Source: Bordetella parapertussis
GTDB taxonomy: Bacteria > Pseudomonadota > Gammaproteobacteria > Burkholderiales > Burkholderiaceae_C
Assembly (NCBI GenBank): GCA_945901125.1
Contig: CAMDKD010000032.1
Coordinates: forward strand, 1-31,982
DNA length: 31,982 bases
Direction of reading: 5' to 3'
In this document: positions 22,678 through 31,700 of the stretch, in pieces
Layout of the letters: each line of letters starts with the position of its first letter
Position numbering within the stretch: the first letter of the stretch is position 1
The notes under the pieces: generated by a model
The model's database searches: none
What the model was told of the DNA's origin: nothing
The model's input: only the letters and a program-made list of their open reading frames with translations
Made by a program: the position numbers and the translations under genes

Positions 22678-24966
22678 ATGCTTACGTTTGCCACACTTGC
22701 CAGTGCCAACAATGCGTTTAACCACTGTCTATCGCATGAAGCCACCTCATCATGGCGTGCTGCCTGGTTGCGGTGGACAGCATTTATATGTGCTCTGTGC
22801 CTTGCCTTATTTCTGACGGCATGTGGCGGCGGAAGTAATACTGTCAATGGTCCAGTCAGCGCTATCATCGGCGCAGACGGCGGCACCATCGTCGGGCCGG
22901 ACGGCGTGCAGCTGGTCGTGCCTCCCGACGCGCTGGAAGGCAATGTCACCATCACAGTGGCTCGCAGCAGAGCAGGCGCACCTGCATTGCCTCCAGGACT
23001 TTCACCCAGTGTGCCGATTTATGAGATCACGCCGCACGGTCAGCAATTCAATGTTCCAGTGCAGGTCAAGATCCCCGCAGGCTCCGCTGCAGCGGCAGAC
23101 ATGATCGCCTTGGTAGCCAACCCCGGCGGTGCTTGGAGCACATTAGCTTACACACTGGATGGCGGCTTCATGGTGATGAAGCGCACGTCTTTGTCGTGGT
23201 ATACCCAATATTACGGAATTACCAGCTGCATCGACCCAGTAGAGGATCGATACCGGTGCAGGAACGCGTTCATGACTGCGGTTGATGCTGAAAAACCCGT
23301 TCAAGCCACGCCAAGCTCCGCCTTTGCCTATGAGCGGCGGATAACCCCTAGCCGAAGCGGTGGACCTGGCGTGGTCAACACCTTTATGGTGCTCTCTCAG
23401 AACGCAGAAATCAGCGTGCCGCTGAAGTTCTCCGCACCAGCTGATTGCGAGGATGGGAAGCTTACGGTAGAGGGTTATTTTGATCCGGATGTACCCGGGC
23501 AACCCTCCACACCTTCCTCACGCCTTTTAGAGCAATCCATCCTCATGTATGCCCCCACGCCCTCAAGCGCAGAAGCGCAACTGGGAGGCCTATCTGTTGG
23601 AGAGTACACGTTTAAGGCAAACATCAACAACTTGCCCAACGGCCGACAGTACTACACCTTCTTTTTCGGTTGCAAACGCAAATTTAATGGTGCGCAAATG
23701 TATTCCAACGCCCATATGGATCCGATCTATGTGCAAATACCCGCGCAAGTTACAACGCAAGGTACAAAGCCGACCTTCAACTTGAGCCCCACCTCCATTA
23801 CAGTGCTGGAAGGGCAGCCAGCCACCTTTGTGGCGCGAGCAGATGGCGTGCCAGCCCCTGCCATTCGCTGGCAAGTCGCACCCGCAACGGGTAAATTTGT
23901 CGACGTCAGCGGCGAAGCCGGTTGCGCAGCCACTCCTGCGCCGGCAAGTGGCACACAGACTATCGCCAGTTGCACCATCGCCAATACACCTTTAGGTAAT
24001 ACAAGGCAGCGTTACCGGGCCGTCGCCACCAACGCCTCGGCAGTAGACGGTGTCAAAAGCGAAGAGGCCGTGATGACGGTGAACCCGGCTTCAACAAGCT
24101 ACTGGAAACCTCAGACAAGTGGCGTCGATAGTGACTTGAAAGCCATTGATGCATATAATGAAAACATTGCTTGGGCAGTGGGGAGTTGGGGTTGGATCAC
24201 CCGCACGACCGATGGCGGTGAAACCTGGACGGCTCAACAAATACCGAACGTTTCCTCCTTGTATTCAGTATCTGCGGCTACGTCCAATGCAGTTTGGGCG
24301 GTAGGTCCAGACACCATCCTCGAGTCCAAGAATGGCGGCGTCACTTGGACGCCACGCAGCGGTGCGACAGGGGAGTTTCTGTATTCCGTATCAGCCGCTG
24401 ACTCAACCACCGCCTGGGCCGTGGGTTTCAACGGCGTGATTTTGAAGACCAGCGGCTCGGGCGACAATGATTTTGTCACTCAGGTGCAGGGAACGTCTCC
24501 TGAAGAGACCTTGAATTCGGTCTCCGCTGTGAGTTCAAGTATTGCTTGGGCGGTAGGGGCTCAGCGTATTCTCAAAACAACGGACGGCGGCAGCACCTGG
24601 AATCGTCAAATACCTGCCGGGATTATCTCTTATGGGACACAGGTGGTGGCTGTAAACGCAGACACCGCTTGGGTTATCGGGGGGGGCGGCTTGTTGCATA
24701 CGATCGACGGCGGGAACACGTGGACAGAACAGAGACTGCCGGGCAATGTGGTGCCCCACACTATTCGGGTAGTGGGGCAAACCATTTGGGCATTTACACA
24801 AGGTACGGCGGCCAAGGTCTACAGGTCGACTAGCGGTGGAACCACAGGCACGTGGATAACAGAAACCGCGATACCACCAAGCAACTATTACATGAATGGC
24901 TTTACCGCCTACACACCCAACGTGATGTGGGGTGTGAGCGCTTACAGTATCTTTAGGTACCCGTGA
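22678..24966 (+). CDS. Large lipoprotein with ZU5-like, Ig-like and Ycf48/BNR repeat domains
   Basis: This 762-residue protein has a long n-region, a hydrophobic helix (about 33-47) and a lipobox LTAC with Cys49, followed by GGGSN, so it should be an exported lipoprotein. Residues about 60-165 (IGADGGTIVGPDGVQLVVPPDAL to VPVQVKIPAG) fit a ZU5-type domain. A middle region with paired Cys follows. An Ig-like domain (about 363-468; SPTSITVLEGQPATFVARADGVPAPAIRW) comes next. From about 474 come repeated units of AWAVG...ILKTTDGGSTW, the Ycf48/BNR beta-propeller type. GGAAAGG precedes the ATG. It ends 11 bp before the oppositely oriented kinase gene. A sensing, adhesion or assembly role is possible; function is unknown. 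Confidence 0.85.
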   Translation: MLTFATLASANNAFNHCLSHEATSSWRAAWLRWTAFICALCLALFLTACGGGSNTVNGPVSAIIGADGGTIVGPDGVQLVVPPDALEGNVTITVARSRAGAPALPPGLSPSVPIYEITPHGQQFNVPVQVKIPAGSAAAADMIALVANPGGAWSTLAYTLDGGFMVMKRTSLSWYTQYYGITSCIDPVEDRYRCRNAFMTAVDAEKPVQATPSSAFAYERRITPSRSGGPGVVNTFMVLSQNAEISVPLKFSAPADCEDGKLTVEGYFDPDVPGQPSTPSSRLLEQSILMYAPTPSSAEAQLGGLSVGEYTFKANINNLPNGRQYYTFFFGCKRKFNGAQMYSNAHMDPIYVQIPAQVTTQGTKPTFNLSPTSITVLEGQPATFVARADGVPAPAIRWQVAPATGKFVDVSGEAGCAATPAPASGTQTIASCTIANTPLGNTRQRYRAVATNASAVDGVKSEEAVMTVNPASTSYWKPQTSGVDSDLKAIDAYNENIAWAVGSWGWITRTTDGGETWTAQQIPNVSSLYSVSAATSNAVWAVGPDTILESKNGGVTWTPRSGATGEFLYSVSAADSTTAWAVGFNGVILKTSGSGDNDFVTQVQGTSPEETLNSVSAVSSSIAWAVGAQRILKTTDGGSTWNRQIPAGIISYGTQVVAVNADTAWVIGGGGLLHTIDGGNTWTEQRLPGNVVPHTIRVVGQTIWAFTQGTAAKVYRSTSGGTTGTWITETAIPPSNYYMNGFTAYTPNVMWGVSAYSIFRYP

Positions 24967-24977
24967 GCAAAAGATAA

Positions 24978-26804
24978 TTAAACTGTCTCACCCAAATACT
25001 TTATTCTTTCGAACAAGGCATTCGGGTTGATAGGTTTGAGCATCAAATTCACTTTTCTTCTCGCAAGTTCATCATTTAATTGCGCACTTTGCACGCCACT
25101 GATGACTAACAACCTGGAAGCTTGCCATCCTTTTTTCATCAACTCATCAATCACAGGAAGGCTGGTTTGCTTGCCTATCTGATAGTCAAGAATGAACAGG
25201 TTCGGCCAAGCATTGGAGGTTTTCAATTCACTCCATAGTGACTCCGTGGTGTGAAACAATTTGACTTGAGCACCCCAAGCGTTCAGCAAAGATCTCAAGG
25301 CTGAGCCACCGAGCTCATCATCTTCGAGAAGATATACAACCAATCCTTGCACCAACTTTAACGGTTCATGAACACTATCTGCTATTTGTAGTTCTTCGTT
25401 GATGTCGATAACAGTTTCAGGATTCCCTTCAGCTATTGTGAATTCAAACTTACTGCCTTTGCCGGGCGTGGACGCCACCGTCACACTGGTGCCTATCAAC
25501 TGAGCGAGACGACGAACAATTGACAAGCCGAGTCCCATTCCCGATGCTTGGCCTCTGCGCTGCTCTTGCGGATTGAGTTGCTTGAATTCATCAAAAATAT
25601 CTTGAAGATTGTCGGAGTCAATACCCATGCCTGTATCCCATACCTGCACACGCAAATCAGAACCTGATGACCTGCAGGCAACAAGCACCGTTCCCTGATC
25701 GGTGAATTTCAAGGCATTGCCTATCAGGTTTCTGAGCATGCGCTCCACGCTGAGTTCATCACTGAACGCCACCTTTGAGCAAGGCTTGACAATAAACCTG
25801 ATGTGCTTGTCGCGGGCCATCGGAGAAAATTCATCTCTGACTCTATCCAACAAGGGTTGCATACGGAAATGAATCAAACGCACCCTCTGGTTTTGACTGT
25901 CCAGCTTGGCAACCTCCATCAATTGCCCGAACAGCGTAACCAGTGATTTGGCCGCAGTATCGACCACGACCAAGCTTTCCTCGGCTCCTTTATCTTCAAC
26001 TCTTATTTTCAACTGCTCAATACCAAGTACCAGCGCATGCAATGGCTGTCTCAAGTCATGGTTGGCTGCCGCAAAAAAACGGCTTTTGTCCAGGTTGGCT
26101 TCTTCAGCAACTTTTTGACCAGCGATAGCCTTGGATTTTTCCAACTCCAAATTCTTAGCAAGGTACAAATTGTCAAACCCTAGAGTTAGGCTACGTATGT
26201 ATCCTTTTTGCAGGTCTTTGACCAAGACCAAGGCAAATAGCAAAAACGCAATAAAACCTACAGCCAGAAACAAGGACCCCTGCGTTGCTTGTATCCATGT
26301 GAGAGTAAAAATAATCACAGGCAATGAGCTAAGAAAACAACCTAAGTCCAGCGAAACCGTCAAGACCACGGCGCACGAATACAAAACGCCTGCAATGGTT
26401 GCCACCCATAGGCTTTGCGGAGCGACTGAAATTGATAACAAATAAATTCCAACACTGAAAGTCATGTTGTTGAAGAAATCGACCGCACGGTGTCCCAGAA
26501 TCCAGCGTTTGTATTGGCTTGTAGACTGGTTTTCACGCACCTTGGTAAATTGCCTATTCATGATCAGCATCATCAAATTACCCAAACCAAACACCACTAA
26601 GAAGCAATATATCCATGCAGGATTGAGATGACCATTCACATAAAAAAACATGAGTAGCGCTGTGACTGCATTACCGCCGGCGGCTACCCAGTCCTGCTCG
26701 TAAATGATGCGCGTGATATCGCGCAACCGGTATTGCTCAAAAGCCTCGGTATCAAAGATCGGCCCGGGCTGAGGAGCTAGCGCCTCATTGGATGAGGGAT
26801 TCAT
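24978..26804 (-). CDS. Hybrid sensor histidine kinase with C-terminal receiver
   Basis: This 608-residue membrane protein has about six helices between residues 40 and 196. A DHp helix with the phospho-acceptor follows, in FFAAANHDLRQPLHAL (His249), then a full HATPase domain: N-box NLIGNALKF (about 359-367), G1 DTGMGID and G2 GMGLGLSIVRRL. A C-terminal receiver starts near 488 (VVYLLEDDELGG), with Asp540 in FILDYQ and Lys590 in MLKPI. Start choice: ATG 26804 forms an ATGA overlap with the upstream regulator's stop; ATG 26828 would add 8 residues and overlap by 28 bp. It is coupled to the LuxR-type regulator, probably its partner. The signal is unknown and there is no recognisable periplasmic sensor domain. 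Confidence 0.92.
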   Translation of the reverse strand: MNPSSNEALAPQPGPIFDTEAFEQYRLRDITRIIYEQDWVAAGGNAVTALLMFFYVNGHLNPAWIYCFLVVFGLGNLMMLIMNRQFTKVRENQSTSQYKRWILGHRAVDFFNNMTFSVGIYLLSISVAPQSLWVATIAGVLYSCAVVLTVSLDLGCFLSSLPVIIFTLTWIQATQGSLFLAVGFIAFLLFALVLVKDLQKGYIRSLTLGFDNLYLAKNLELEKSKAIAGQKVAEEANLDKSRFFAAANHDLRQPLHALVLGIEQLKIRVEDKGAEESLVVVDTAAKSLVTLFGQLMEVAKLDSQNQRVRLIHFRMQPLLDRVRDEFSPMARDKHIRFIVKPCSKVAFSDELSVERMLRNLIGNALKFTDQGTVLVACRSSGSDLRVQVWDTGMGIDSDNLQDIFDEFKQLNPQEQRRGQASGMGLGLSIVRRLAQLIGTSVTVASTPGKGSKFEFTIAEGNPETVIDINEELQIADSVHEPLKLVQGLVVYLLEDDELGGSALRSLLNAWGAQVKLFHTTESLWSELKTSNAWPNLFILDYQIGKQTSLPVIDELMKKGWQASRLLVISGVQSAQLNDELARRKVNLMLKPINPNALFERIKYLGETV

Positions 26805-27469
26805 TTCAGGTCTTGCTGACTGCGCCATCCTGGAAACCGTTTGTCAATTTCCGCAGCACACAACACAATCTGAGTCCGGTTTTCAACCTGCATGGCACCC
26901 ATCAATGAAGTAACGTGGGCTTTCACGGTTTGAACGCTGATATCCAATTCCATGGCGATTCGCTTGTTGGTCATGCCTGCCTCCAACAAGTCCAGCACCT
27001 GTTTCTGACGGCAAGTCAGTTTTACCGCTTGCTGCACATTTTTATGTCCGTTCAAAACAACTTTGCTCGTCTGGATGGCAGTGGCGGGCAGGTAGGTTCC
27101 GCCTTGCAAAATAATATGAATGGCAGCCAGCAACAATTTGGGATCTTCACATTTAGGGATAAAGCCTTTTGCGCCCAAGGCTATGGCCTGCTGCGCATGC
27201 TCCGCCACATCTGCGCCGGAGATCAACACCACATTCAAGTCCGGGTGTGTTTGTCTGATCTTTTGTAGGTTGTCAAAAGGATTGCTGTTTACCTCGGGTC
27301 CAAGAAAAAGATCCAAAATCAATAAATCAAATGTGTGTTGCTGCAACTGCTCCAGGGCTGCATTCAATGATTGAGCGGTCTTAACCGTGCACTCTGGCAA
27401 CAAATCGCCAACCGACTGTTGCAAAGCCATCAATATCAGCGGGTGGTCATCAACGATGAGTAATTTCAT
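26801..27469 (-). CDS. NarL/FixJ-type response regulator (REC + LuxR HTH)
   Basis: This 222-residue regulator has an N-terminal receiver with the acidic pair Asp7-Asp8 in LLIVDDHPLIL, phospho-acceptor Asp53 in LLILDLFLG, Ser84 in LISG and Lys106 in GFIPK. A LuxR-type DNA-binding domain covers about 148-208 (LTCRQKQVLDLLEAGMTNKRIAMELDISVQTVKAHV). It is upstream of, and coupled to, the hybrid kinase. About 110 bp of very AT-rich DNA (27520-27590) lie before its start and may hold its promoter, though I see no clear Shine-Dalgarno and no sure -35/-10 pair. The targets could include the neighbouring lipoprotein gene; that is inference. Confidence 0.93.
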   Translation of the reverse strand: MKLLIVDDHPLILMALQQSVGDLLPECTVKTAQSLNAALEQLQQHTFDLLILDLFLGPEVNSNPFDNLQKIRQTHPDLNVVLISGADVAEHAQQAIALGAKGFIPKCEDPKLLLAAIHIILQGGTYLPATAIQTSKVVLNGHKNVQQAVKLTCRQKQVLDLLEAGMTNKRIAMELDISVQTVKAHVTSLMGAMQVENRTQIVLCAAEIDKRFPGWRSQQDLK

Positions 27470-27583
27470 AAGACGAAGTGCTTTTCAGTCCAAGTTGGAC
27501 AGTGCCTTGGTTCAATCCGATTTAAATTGTATTTTAGTTTTATATATAATTACTATATTAATTTATATATATTAATTTTTAGG

Positions 27584-27732
27584 CTATTTCAATAAATTCA
27601 TTAGGAAAACACTGCCGATACCAACACACAGTAAGACACATGCGGCCAACCACCAAACCCTGGACTGCAAACGCTTGACCATGGCGATCATTCCCGCCTG
27701 CTGCTCGGCCATGTCGGCCAAGGTCTGCGCCA
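27584..27732 (-). pseudogene. C-terminal fragment of a small tail-anchored protein
   Basis: Read on the minus strand, this encodes AQTLADMAEQQAGMIAMVKRLQS, then a membrane helix (WWLAACVLLCVGIGSVFLM) and a TAG stop at 27584. It is homologous to the C-terminus of the intact gene at 28206-28589. Bases 27665-27732 match 28281-28348 with one synonymous mismatch, while the membrane segment is only loosely similar. The 5' two thirds are missing: at 27731-27732 the sequence switches to the amidase fragment, with CA shared by both parents. The open frame continues through antisense amidase to an ATG at 27964, making a 126-codon chimera that is probably accidental. Confidence 0.85.
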
Positions 27733-28159
27733 GGTCAAGCCCGAAGCCTTGTGGGAGTTTGACCAGGCTGCCGGCATGACCGCCACGGATTTTTTGACCG
27801 CCAGTACCGAGCGCAGCGCGTTTTACCAACACATGCTGGACTTGCTCAGCCGGTTTGACATGCTGGTGTTGCCGAGTGCACAGGTGTGGCCGTTTGCCAT
27901 AGGCATGCGCTGGCCCGAAGTGATTGAAACACCGAACGGGCCGAGACACATGGACACTTACCACCGCTGGATGGAAGTGACGCTGTACGCCAGCCTGGCC
28001 GGTCTGCCCGCTCTAAATGTACCTTGCGGTTTCAATGCCCAGGGACTGCCCATGGGCATGCAACTCATCGGCCAGCCGCGCGGCGACGTGGCGTTGTTGG
28101 AAACCGGTTTGGCTTATGAGGAAGCCGTGGGGGATTGGTTGGCGGTACGTCCTGCGTAA
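27731..28159 (+). pseudogene. Amidase 3' fragment (direct repeat copy 2)
   Basis: This plus-strand segment encodes the last 142 codons of an amidase nearly identical to the one at 21145-22572, beginning at the position equal to Gln335. The catalytic Lys and both Ser residues lie in the missing part, so the fragment cannot be an active amidase. It starts abruptly at the junction with the tail-anchored-protein fragment. The final codons differ (VRPA stop instead of VLP stop) and the downstream sequence is unrelated to that of the intact gene. A TTG at 27749 could open a 136-codon frame, but no ribosome binding site supports it. Confidence 0.9.
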
Positions 28160-28205
28160 ATTGAGCTTGAACAGGTTAGTCAGCGCCAAATTGGCAGCCT
28201 AAGCT

Positions 28206-28589
28206 TTACCTCAGCATTAACAAAACCACACACCCCAACACGGTCAAAGCTAAACACGCAGTCACCCACTTCAACTGAGACTGCAAACGCTTGACCATGG
28301 CAATCATTCCCGCCTGCTGCTCGGCCATGTCGGCCAAGGTCTGCGCCATGTGTTGTTGAGCACTTGCTTGAGCTTCAAGTTGCATTTGCAAAGACAGGCA
28401 GCGGTTTTTCAGTTCGCCCAGGCTGGGCACCTCTTGCGCCGGATCCGGGTCAGCCGGGGACGCGACCGGTGTTGACGCACCGCGATGCTTGTCGATCAGC
28501 CCGCGCGCCTTGTCCAACACGCCCGGCGCGTGTTCCATCACTTTGTCCCAAGGCACGACCTTGAGTGCGCTTAACCATGAGATGGCCAT
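28206..28589 (-). CDS. Conserved hypothetical tail-anchored protein
   Basis: This 127-residue protein begins MAISWLSALKVVPWDKVMEHAPGVLDKARGLIDK, a pattern I associate with conserved hypothetical proteins of betaproteobacteria. A Pro/Ala-rich linker follows (about 38-55), then a coiled-coil-like stretch (LGELKNRCLSLQMQLEAQASAQQHMAQTLADMAEQQAGM, about 57-95), and a single C-terminal membrane helix (WVTACLALTVLGCVVLLML). It should be anchored in the membrane by its tail with the rest in the cytoplasm. AAGGAG lies at good spacing before the ATG. Function is unknown. A fragment of a homologue lies 474 bp to its left. Confidence 0.8.
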   Translation of the reverse strand: MAISWLSALKVVPWDKVMEHAPGVLDKARGLIDKHRGASTPVASPADPDPAQEVPSLGELKNRCLSLQMQLEAQASAQQHMAQTLADMAEQQAGMIAMVKRLQSQLKWVTACLALTVLGCVVLLMLR

Positions 28590-28660
28590 TGATTTATCTC
28601 CTTAAGGACCTCAGAGCCCTTGACAGACAAAGCTTAACGCCTGAACAGGCTTGGGGCTAT

Positions 28661-28680
28661 GATTGACGTATACGTCAATC
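28661..28680. promoter_or_regulatory. Perfect 20-bp palindrome, candidate operator of icmF
   Basis: GATTGACGTATACGTCAATC is its own reverse complement. It lies 72 bp before the icmF ATG and overlaps the end of a promoter-like pair (TTAACG 28634-28639, TATGAT 28658-28663, 18-bp spacer), a position where a bound repressor would block initiation. The ACGT half-sites recall operators of regulators of branched-chain and fatty acyl-CoA catabolism, but I cannot name the regulator. Confidence 0.6.
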
Positions 28681-28752
28681 AACCGGCTCTTTTTGCTTGC
28701 CCGGCATGACCACTTTTTTCTGCATACACACTGCGCTTGAACGCTGACCACC

Positions 28753-31700
28753 ATGACCGATTTATCCGCTGAATTCCAGGCTCTGGCCCAATACAAACCT
28801 ACCCACAAGGTGCGCTTTGTCACGGCAGCCAGTTTGTTTGACGGCCACGACGCCGCCATCAACATCATGCGCCGCATCCTGCAAGGCATGGGCGCTGAGG
28901 TGATTCACCTGGGACACAACCGCTCGGTCGACGAGGTGGTCACCGCCGCGTTGCAAGAAGACGTGCAAGGCATTGCCATCAGTTCTTACCAAGGCGGCCA
29001 TGTCGAATACTTCAAATACATGGTCGATTTGCTGCGTCAGCGCGGCGGCGCGCACATACAAGTGTTCGGCGGCGGCGGCGGCGTCATCGTGGCGGAAGAA
29101 ATCAACGAATTACAAGCCTATGGCGTGACCCGTATTTACAGCCCGCAAGACGGCCAGCGCATGGGACTGCAAGGCATGATAGGCGAAATGATCATGCGCT
29201 GCGACCGTGACTTGCGCGGCTATGCGCCGACGACACTGGACGCGATACAAGGCCACACTGAAAGCAGTTGGCGCGCATTGGCGCAACTCATCACCGCGCT
29301 TGAATCGCCCACGCCTGCCGTTGAAGGCTTGCGTGCGCAACTGAAGGCACAAGCCGCAGCGATGAAAGCGCCGGTGATTGGCATCACCGGCACCGGCGGC
29401 GCAGGCAAATCTTCACTCACCGATGAATTGATTCGCCGCTTGCGACTCGATCAGAACGACGCGATACGTATTGCAGTGATTTCGATTGACCCGTCGCGGC
29501 GCAAAAGCGGCGGCGCGCTCTTGGGCGACCGCATACGCATGAACGCCATTTCTCCTTGGCAGCAAGGCTCGCGCGTCTTCATGCGTTCTTTGGCCACGCG
29601 CGAATTCGGCAGCGAAATCAGCGCCGCACTGCCTGACGTGATTGCCGCCGCCAAATGCGCCGGTTTCGAACTGGTGGTAGTCGAAACCTCCGGCATAGGC
29701 CAAGGCGACGCCGCCATCGTGCCGCATGTAGACATTCCTTTGTATGTGATGACGCCCGAGTTCGGCGCGGCCAGCCAGCTGGAAAAAATCGACATGCTGG
29801 AGTTTGCCGAGTTTGTCGCCATCAACAAATTCGACCGCAAGGGCTCTGCTGACGCATTGCGCGATGTGGCCAAACAAGTACAACGCAACCGCGAAGCCTG
29901 GACCACGCCGACCGAAAAAATGCCGGTGTTCGGCACCATGGCCGCGCATTTCAATGACGACGGTGTGACTGCGCTCTACCAAGCCATGAAGCCGCGTTTG
30001 CAAGAACTGGGTTTGTTGTTGAGCAATGCGCGTTTGCCTGTGGTGAACGTGCGCCACAGCTCTCACCAAACGCCTATCGTGCCGTCTTCTCGCAGCCGTT
30101 ACCTGGCGGAAATCAGCGACACGGTGCGCGGCTACAAACAACGCGCCCGCGCACAAGCCCAACTGGCGCGCGAGGTGCAGCAATTGAAAGCCGCCTCGGC
30201 CATGTTGGCTGAGGGCAAACCGAACAAACCGCGCGCCTCAGAAGCCAGCATGGGTCTGGCCGTGGAGCGCGAGCAGCGCATGAATGCGGATGCGCGTGGT
30301 TTGCTGCAAGACTGGCCCACGCTCAAAGCCGATTACTCGGGGGACGAACTGGTGGTGAAAGTGCGCGACAAAGAAATCCGCAGCAGCCTGGTGACCCTGT
30401 CGCTCAGCGGCACGCCGGTACGCAAAGTGGCATTGCCGACATTTCACGACCACGGCGACATACTGCAATGGCTGATGCTGGACAACGTGCCGGGCCGCTA
30501 CCCGTACACCGCCGGCACGTTTGCGTTCAAACGCGACAACGAAGACCCGACCCGCATGTTTGCCGGTGAAGGCGACGCCTTCCGCACCAACCGCCGCTTC
30601 AAATTGCTCAGCGATGGCATGCCAGCCAAACGCTTGTCCACCGCTTTCGATTCGGTCACGCTCTACGGCAACGACCCGGACTTGCGTCCCGATATTTACG
30701 GCAAGGTCGGCAACTCGGGCGTCAGCATCGCCACGCTGGATGACATGAAAGTCTTGTACGACGGCTTTGATTTGTGCTCACCTGCAACCAGCGTGTCCAT
30801 GACCATCAACGGACCAGCGCCGTCTATTCTGGCCATGTTCATGAACACCGCCATAGACCAGAACCTGGAAAAGTTCCGCGCCGACAAAGGCCGTGAACCC
30901 ACCGCAGCAGAATCCGCTGAGATTCGCGCCTGGGTGTTGCAAAACGTGCGCGGCACGGTGCAAGCCGATATCTTGAAAGAAGACCAAGGTCAAAATACGT
31001 GTTTGTTCAGCACTGAGTTTTCACTCAAAGTCATGGGCGATATCGCGCAGTATTTTGTTGAACACCAGGTGCGGAACTTCTACAGCGTGTCCATCAGCGG
31101 CTATCACATTGCCGAAGCCGGTGCTAACCCTATTTCTCAACTGGCGTTCACGCTGTCGAATGGTTTTACCTTTGTCGAAGCCTATCTGGCACGCGGCATG
31201 CACATTGACGACTTCGCGCCAAACTTGTCTTTCTTCTTCAGCAACGGCATGGACCCCGAGTACACCGTCATGGGGCGCGTCGCGCGTCGCATCTGGGCGG
31301 TGACCATGAAAGAAAAATACGGCGCGAATGAGCGCAGCCAAAAACTGAAGTACCACATACAAACCAGCGGCCGCAGCCTGCACGCGCAAGAGATTCAGTT
31401 CAACGACATACGCACCACGCTGCAAGCGCTGATCGCGATTTACGACAACTGCAACAGCTTGCACACCAATGCGTTTGACGAGGCCATCACCACACCTACA
31501 GAAGACAGCGTGCGACGCGCCATGGCGATTCAACTCATCATCAACCGCGAATGGGGTTTGGCGAAAAACGAAAACCCATCACAAGGCGCGTTCATCATCG
31601 AAGAGTTGACCGAACTGGTGGAAGAAGCCGTGTTGACAGAGTTTGTGGCGATTGCCGAGCGCGGCGGCGTGCTAGGCGCGATGGAAACCGGTTATCAGCG

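Noticed and set aside
22573..27730. An integrase-driven genomic island with att sites
   Set aside because: No integrase or recombinase gene is present, no tRNA target is seen, and the 416-bp repeats are much longer than att cores.
28661..28691. The palindrome plus the nearby CTCTTTTTG run as a rho-independent terminator
   Set aside because: The T-run starts several bases after the palindrome, the stem is AT-rich with no loop, and no plus-strand gene ends upstream.
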